From Bacteroidota bacterium (GTDB lineage: Bacteria; Bacteroidota; Ignavibacteria; Kryptoniales; JAKASW01): DNA of 64,000 nt. The notes under the pieces are model-generated. The model saw only the letters and a program-made list of their open reading frames with translations. It made no database searches and was not told where the DNA came from. Of this stretch, positions 61,971 to 64,000 are shown piece by piece. Numbering within the stretch: position 1 is the stretch's first letter; every line of letters starts with the position of its first letter. Made by a program: the position numbers and the translations under genes. Location of the stretch: positions 112,317-176,316 of the forward strand of contig JAKAGT010000007.1 of NCBI GenBank assembly GCA_021825585.1. The letters are read 5' to 3'.

Positions 61971-62258
61971 ATGAAACGTACCATGAAACCCGCCCATCCA
62001 GGCGCGATACTTCGCGAAGATATTTTGAAAGAGATCGGCGTCTCCATCACTGAAGCTGCTGAGAAATTGGGGGTAAGCCGGAAATACCTGTCCGAAATAG
62101 TCAACGAAACCGCGAGCATAAGGGCTGAAATGGCCTTGCGTTTGGAGGAGGGGTTCGGTGTTGATGCTCAGTTTTGGCTTGATCTGCAGTCGAAGTATGA
62201 TCTTTGGAGAACTAGAAACAGCCGGAAAGCGCCCCGCATCCGACGGGTGACGCCTTGA
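61971..62258 (+). CDS. higA: HigA-type antitoxin (HTH repressor)
   Basis: A 95-residue XRE-type protein: MKPAHPGAILREDILKEIGV, then ITEAAEKLGVSRKYLSEIVN (helix-turn-helix) and ALRLEEGFGVDAQFWLDLQS, the usual HigA pattern. It neutralises HigB and represses the operon, probably at the palindrome upstream of higB. A ribosome site GAGGTG stands before the ATG. Confidence 0.95.
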   Translation: MKRTMKPAHPGAILREDILKEIGVSITEAAEKLGVSRKYLSEIVNETASIRAEMALRLEEGFGVDAQFWLDLQSKYDLWRTRNSRKAPRIRRVTP

Positions 62259-62287
62259 TGCAGGCCAGCGCAGGAGCTCATCTTCCT

Positions 62288-62659
62288 TCATAGGTATCGA
62301 CTTTCTTCTCTGAGCTTCACTTCAATTGGTCTCACCTCAATGCTTCCCAACCTGGCCGATGGCCACTTCGCCGCAATTTGAATCGCTTCGTTTAAGTCGG
62401 CCGCATCAATAAGAAAGAATCCGCCAAGCGTTTCTTTCGTCTCGGCGAATGGCCCGTCGGTGACGGAAAGTCTCCCGTCTCGGATACGGACCGTCGTTGC
62501 ATTGTGGATACTCTGCAACGGCTCGGCTGAAATGAGTATCCCCCGCCGCCGAAGGTCCTCGACATAAGAGAGCGTTTCGGTTCGCAAAGAATCCCACTCG
62601 TTCTTTGTAAGCGAGTTGAGTTTGTTTTCCTCTTCGTACGCAAGACAAATGTATTTCAT
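62288..62659 (-). CDS. YciI-like (DGPF-motif) protein, intact copy
   Basis: A 123-residue protein: KYICLAYEEENKLNSLTKNE, RGILISAEPLQSIHNATTVR, the hallmark [20 protein letters not shown] and DAADLNEAIQIAAKWPSARL. YciI/YCII proteins have a ferredoxin-like fold and occur near ECF sigma factors and VOC proteins. The reaction is unknown. Convergent with higA. Confidence 0.9.
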   Translation of the reverse strand: MKYICLAYEEENKLNSLTKNEWDSLRTETLSYVEDLRRRGILISAEPLQSIHNATTVRIRDGRLSVTDGPFAETKETLGGFFLIDAADLNEAIQIAAKWPSARLGSIEVRPIEVKLREESRYL

Positions 62660-62703
62660 AAGATTCTCGTTTCTGCCGTAGTTTAGTTGCGATGTTTCAC
62701 AAT

Positions 62704-63114
62704 TTATTCTCTTTTGCCACCCGAGCGCCGCTTTGAACTTTCATCGAGCATCGCGTTCAAGTCGGCGGCAGGTCGAATTTCCCAGCTTCCGCCCCCCTTG
62801 CTCAAGGCAATCGACGGATGTTTCGACATCAGCTGAATTGCGTGGTTCAGGTCATCGGCTTCAAGCATCATAATACCGCCTATTTGCTCCTTCGTTTCGG
62901 CGAACGGACCATCTGTGACAGATACTTTGCCGCTCTGAATCCTCAGGGTCGCCGCGTTCAGTGCCGGCTGGAGAGCCTCGCCGCCCACATAGTGGCCGGT
63001 CCTTTTCAACTACTCGTCGTACTTAAAACAGTTATCGACGAAATTATTCCGTTCGCTTTCGGAGAATTCAGCAAAAATACCCTCGTCCATATAACCAAGA
63101 CAGATGTATTTCAT
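62704..63114 (-). pseudogene. YciI-like gene interrupted by an in-frame amber codon
   Basis: The frame begins MKYICLGYMDEGIFAEFSES at 63114 and stops at TAG (63012-63010) after FKYDE, but in the same frame continues [39 protein letters not shown] and on to 62704. Read through, it is a full 136-codon YciI protein. Relatives have [14 protein letters not shown] at this place, so the TAG replaces a single residue, most simply a GAG to TAG change. It is either a recent pseudogene, a sequencing error or (less likely) suppressed. Confidence 0.85.
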
Positions 63115-63166
63115 AACTCCTCCTCGATTCTTTTGAATTACTTTCCAATACTCCGGTTCAGTGTTC

Positions 63167-63766
63167 TCACTTTTTCCCTGAGGCCGGACGATAGGTTGCC
63201 AGTATGACTCCGGTTGTCGTAATCGTACTTTTGACCAGTTTGAGAGAGACAAAAGGGCCCCCCTCCGGAAAGAGACGGCTTCCCGAACCGAGAACCAGCG
63301 GGTGGACGGAAAGTTGGTACTCATCGATCAGATTGTGCTTCATCAACGAACGTACCAGGATTCCACTGCCGAGGATAACGAGGTCTCCATCCAATTTCTC
63401 CTTGAGCGAAGCTACTGCTGATGGCACGTCGCCTTTGAGGAGCGAGGAGTTCACCCATGCGAGCGGCTCTTCCAGGGTCGTTGACGCTACGTACTTCTTG
63501 GAATTGTTCAGCCGATCTGTAAACGGGTTGCCGTCGCTGCGCTTCGGCCAGACTTCATAAAAGTCTTCGTACGTGCGACGGCCGAGCAATAAAGCGCCGC
63601 CCTTCTTCGACATTCCTTCAGAGGCAACCGATATCATTACGGAGTCGACGTAGGGTACTGCCCAGCCCCCGTGTATGAAACCGCCGCGCGTATCTTCGTC
63701 AGGTCTGGCGGGCGCCTGCATGACACCGTCGAGTGTAAGACCCAAGTAAACGATCAGTTTGTTCAT
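63167..63766 (-). CDS. DHFR/RibD-C-like reductase family protein (second copy)
   Basis: A 199-residue protein related to the copy at 59901: KLIVYLGLTLDGVMQAPARP, LLLGRRTYEDFYEVWPKRSD, KKYVASTTLEEPLAWVNSSL, DLVILGSGILVRSLMKHNLI and SVHPLVLGSGSRLFPEGGPF. The insertion after the first strand (GGFIHGGWAVPYVD) is usual in this subgroup. Reductase fold; substrate unknown. It is the first gene of a short minus-strand run with the interrupted YciI gene. Confidence 0.88.
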   Translation of the reverse strand: MNKLIVYLGLTLDGVMQAPARPDEDTRGGFIHGGWAVPYVDSVMISVASEGMSKKGGALLLGRRTYEDFYEVWPKRSDGNPFTDRLNNSKKYVASTTLEEPLAWVNSSLLKGDVPSAVASLKEKLDGDLVILGSGILVRSLMKHNLIDEYQLSVHPLVLGSGSRLFPEGGPFVSLKLVKSTITTTGVILATYRPASGKK

Positions 63767-63798
63767 CTTTAGTTTCCCCCCTTTAGCCTAAGGGTTAT

Positions 63799-63874
63799 GA
63801 ATTCGAAACCAGAAACTTCGAAACCGTTTTTGAGATTTTGAACATTTGGATTTCGAATTTGTTTAGAATTTAGA
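63799..63874 (+). repeat. AT-rich dispersed repeat, copy 2
   Basis: GAATTCGAAA (63799-63808), TTTGAGATT (63829-63837) and ATTTGTTTAGAATTTAGA (63857-63874) match copy 1 at 60938-61046 in order and orientation, with different spacing. Together they flank the 2.8-kb stretch with higBA and the YciI and second DHFR-like genes. Confidence 0.7.
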
Positions 63875-63884
63875 TGACGCGTTG

Positions 63885-63926
63885 CACAACATCGTTTACA
63901 CAAGAAGTTCCACAAGATCGTTTACA
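63885..63926 (+). repeat. 16-bp direct repeats upstream of the right-edge ORF
   Basis: CACAACATCGTTTACA at 63885-63900 and CACAAGATCGTTTACA at 63911-63926, one mismatch, period 26 bp. They end 40 bp before the ATG of a partial gene. They could be operator sites or the end repeats of a mobile element. Confidence 0.6.
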
Positions 63927-63966
63927 GTTTGTATGTATATTCTGGATAAAAACAGGAGTACAAGCG

Positions 63967-64000
63967 ATGGATAAAAAGGGAATGCAAGTGAAGCAGAGAT
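63967..64000 (+). CDS. Start of an unidentified gene cut by the right edge
   Basis: An ATG at 63967 with AGGAG nine bases upstream opens MDKKGMQVKQR and runs off the window. Too little is present to identify it. The direct repeats just upstream make a transposase or a regulated accessory gene possible. Confidence 0.5.
   Translation, partial: MDKKGMQVKQR

Noticed and set aside
63010..63012. Pyrrolysine or programmed read-through at the YciI TAG
   Set aside because: No other internal TAG was seen in a conserved gene and many genes end normally in TAG, so recoding is unlikely.

Overview
The window reads as chromosomal DNA of a free-living Gram-negative bacterium. It has an outer membrane with LPS (Kdo transferase, two heptosyltransferase-type GT9 enzymes, lipoproteins), makes menaquinone by the futalosine route (MqnD), and uses the MEP isoprenoid route (Dxs). 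The F1 genes atpD-atpC stand apart from the rest of the ATP synthase genes. There are also DUF4292 and DUF3108 proteins and an ECF sigma / anti-sigma / periplasmic-sensor trio. Together these suggest the FCB superphylum, most likely the Bacteroidota/Chlorobiota/Ignavibacteriota neighbourhood. That placement is inferred from gene content, not tested. Genes are tightly packed, and stop/start fusions (ATGA, GTGA, TTGA, TAATG, TAGTG) are very common. Several promoters fit the ordinary TTGnnn-16/17-TAnnnT pattern.

Region by region. 1-11.8 kb is almost all minus strand: a truncated DUF218 membrane protein, the ECF stress trio, acpS-HAD-aroQ and two unknown genes, mqnD, nth, a lipoprotein serpin, two ferredoxins around a small unknown, a PHP-type DNA polymerase X, a PAP2 protein and a DUF167 protein. 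11.87-12.34 kb holds tRNA-Pro(CGG) followed by three 133-bp tandem repeats that each carry a mutated copy of the tRNA's 3' part; this is the most unusual structure in the window. 12.4-16.7 kb holds a PhyH-type dioxygenase and a MoxR-like ATPase / MBL hydrolase / VWA operon. 17-20.6 kb holds a GT9 transferase, purC, apt and a crotonase.

20.8-25.8 kb is the plus-strand lepA-lepB-lepB-hemW operon with two adjacent signal peptidases. 25.8-37.6 kb (minus) carries a hotdog thioesterase, an unknown gene, nicotinate phosphoribosyltransferase, mgtA, an envelope operon (TPR lipoprotein, DUF4292 lipoprotein, degenerate EnvC-type LytM protein, Kdo transferase) and atpD-atpC. A DegP protease with a clear terminator follows on plus. 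39.4-48.1 kb (minus) holds DUF971, peroxiredoxin, an unknown gene, ribE, ribD, a SAM hydroxide adenosyltransferase, a Gfo/Idh oxidoreductase, dxs, xseB and xseA. 48.2-52.4 kb (plus) is GT9-DUF3108-CPBP protease-zinc ribbon-cdsA. 52.6-59.3 kb (minus) holds priA, larC, a P1-family peptidase, gpsA and plsY. The phospholipid genes plsY, gpsA and cdsA lie within about 7 kb.

From 59.3 kb to the end the content changes to an accessory block: a truncated MATE transporter, pairs of small paralogues (two DHFR/RibD-C-like reductases, two VOC/PhnB-like proteins, two YciI-like proteins, one with an in-frame amber codon) and a higBA toxin-antitoxin module behind a 33-bp palindrome. An AT-rich repeated sequence occurs in it twice, and a gene preceded by direct repeats enters at the right edge. 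No CRISPR array, rRNA or complete insertion sequence was seen. No intergenic stretch exceeds 300 bp except 11,759-12,392, which holds the tRNA and repeats.
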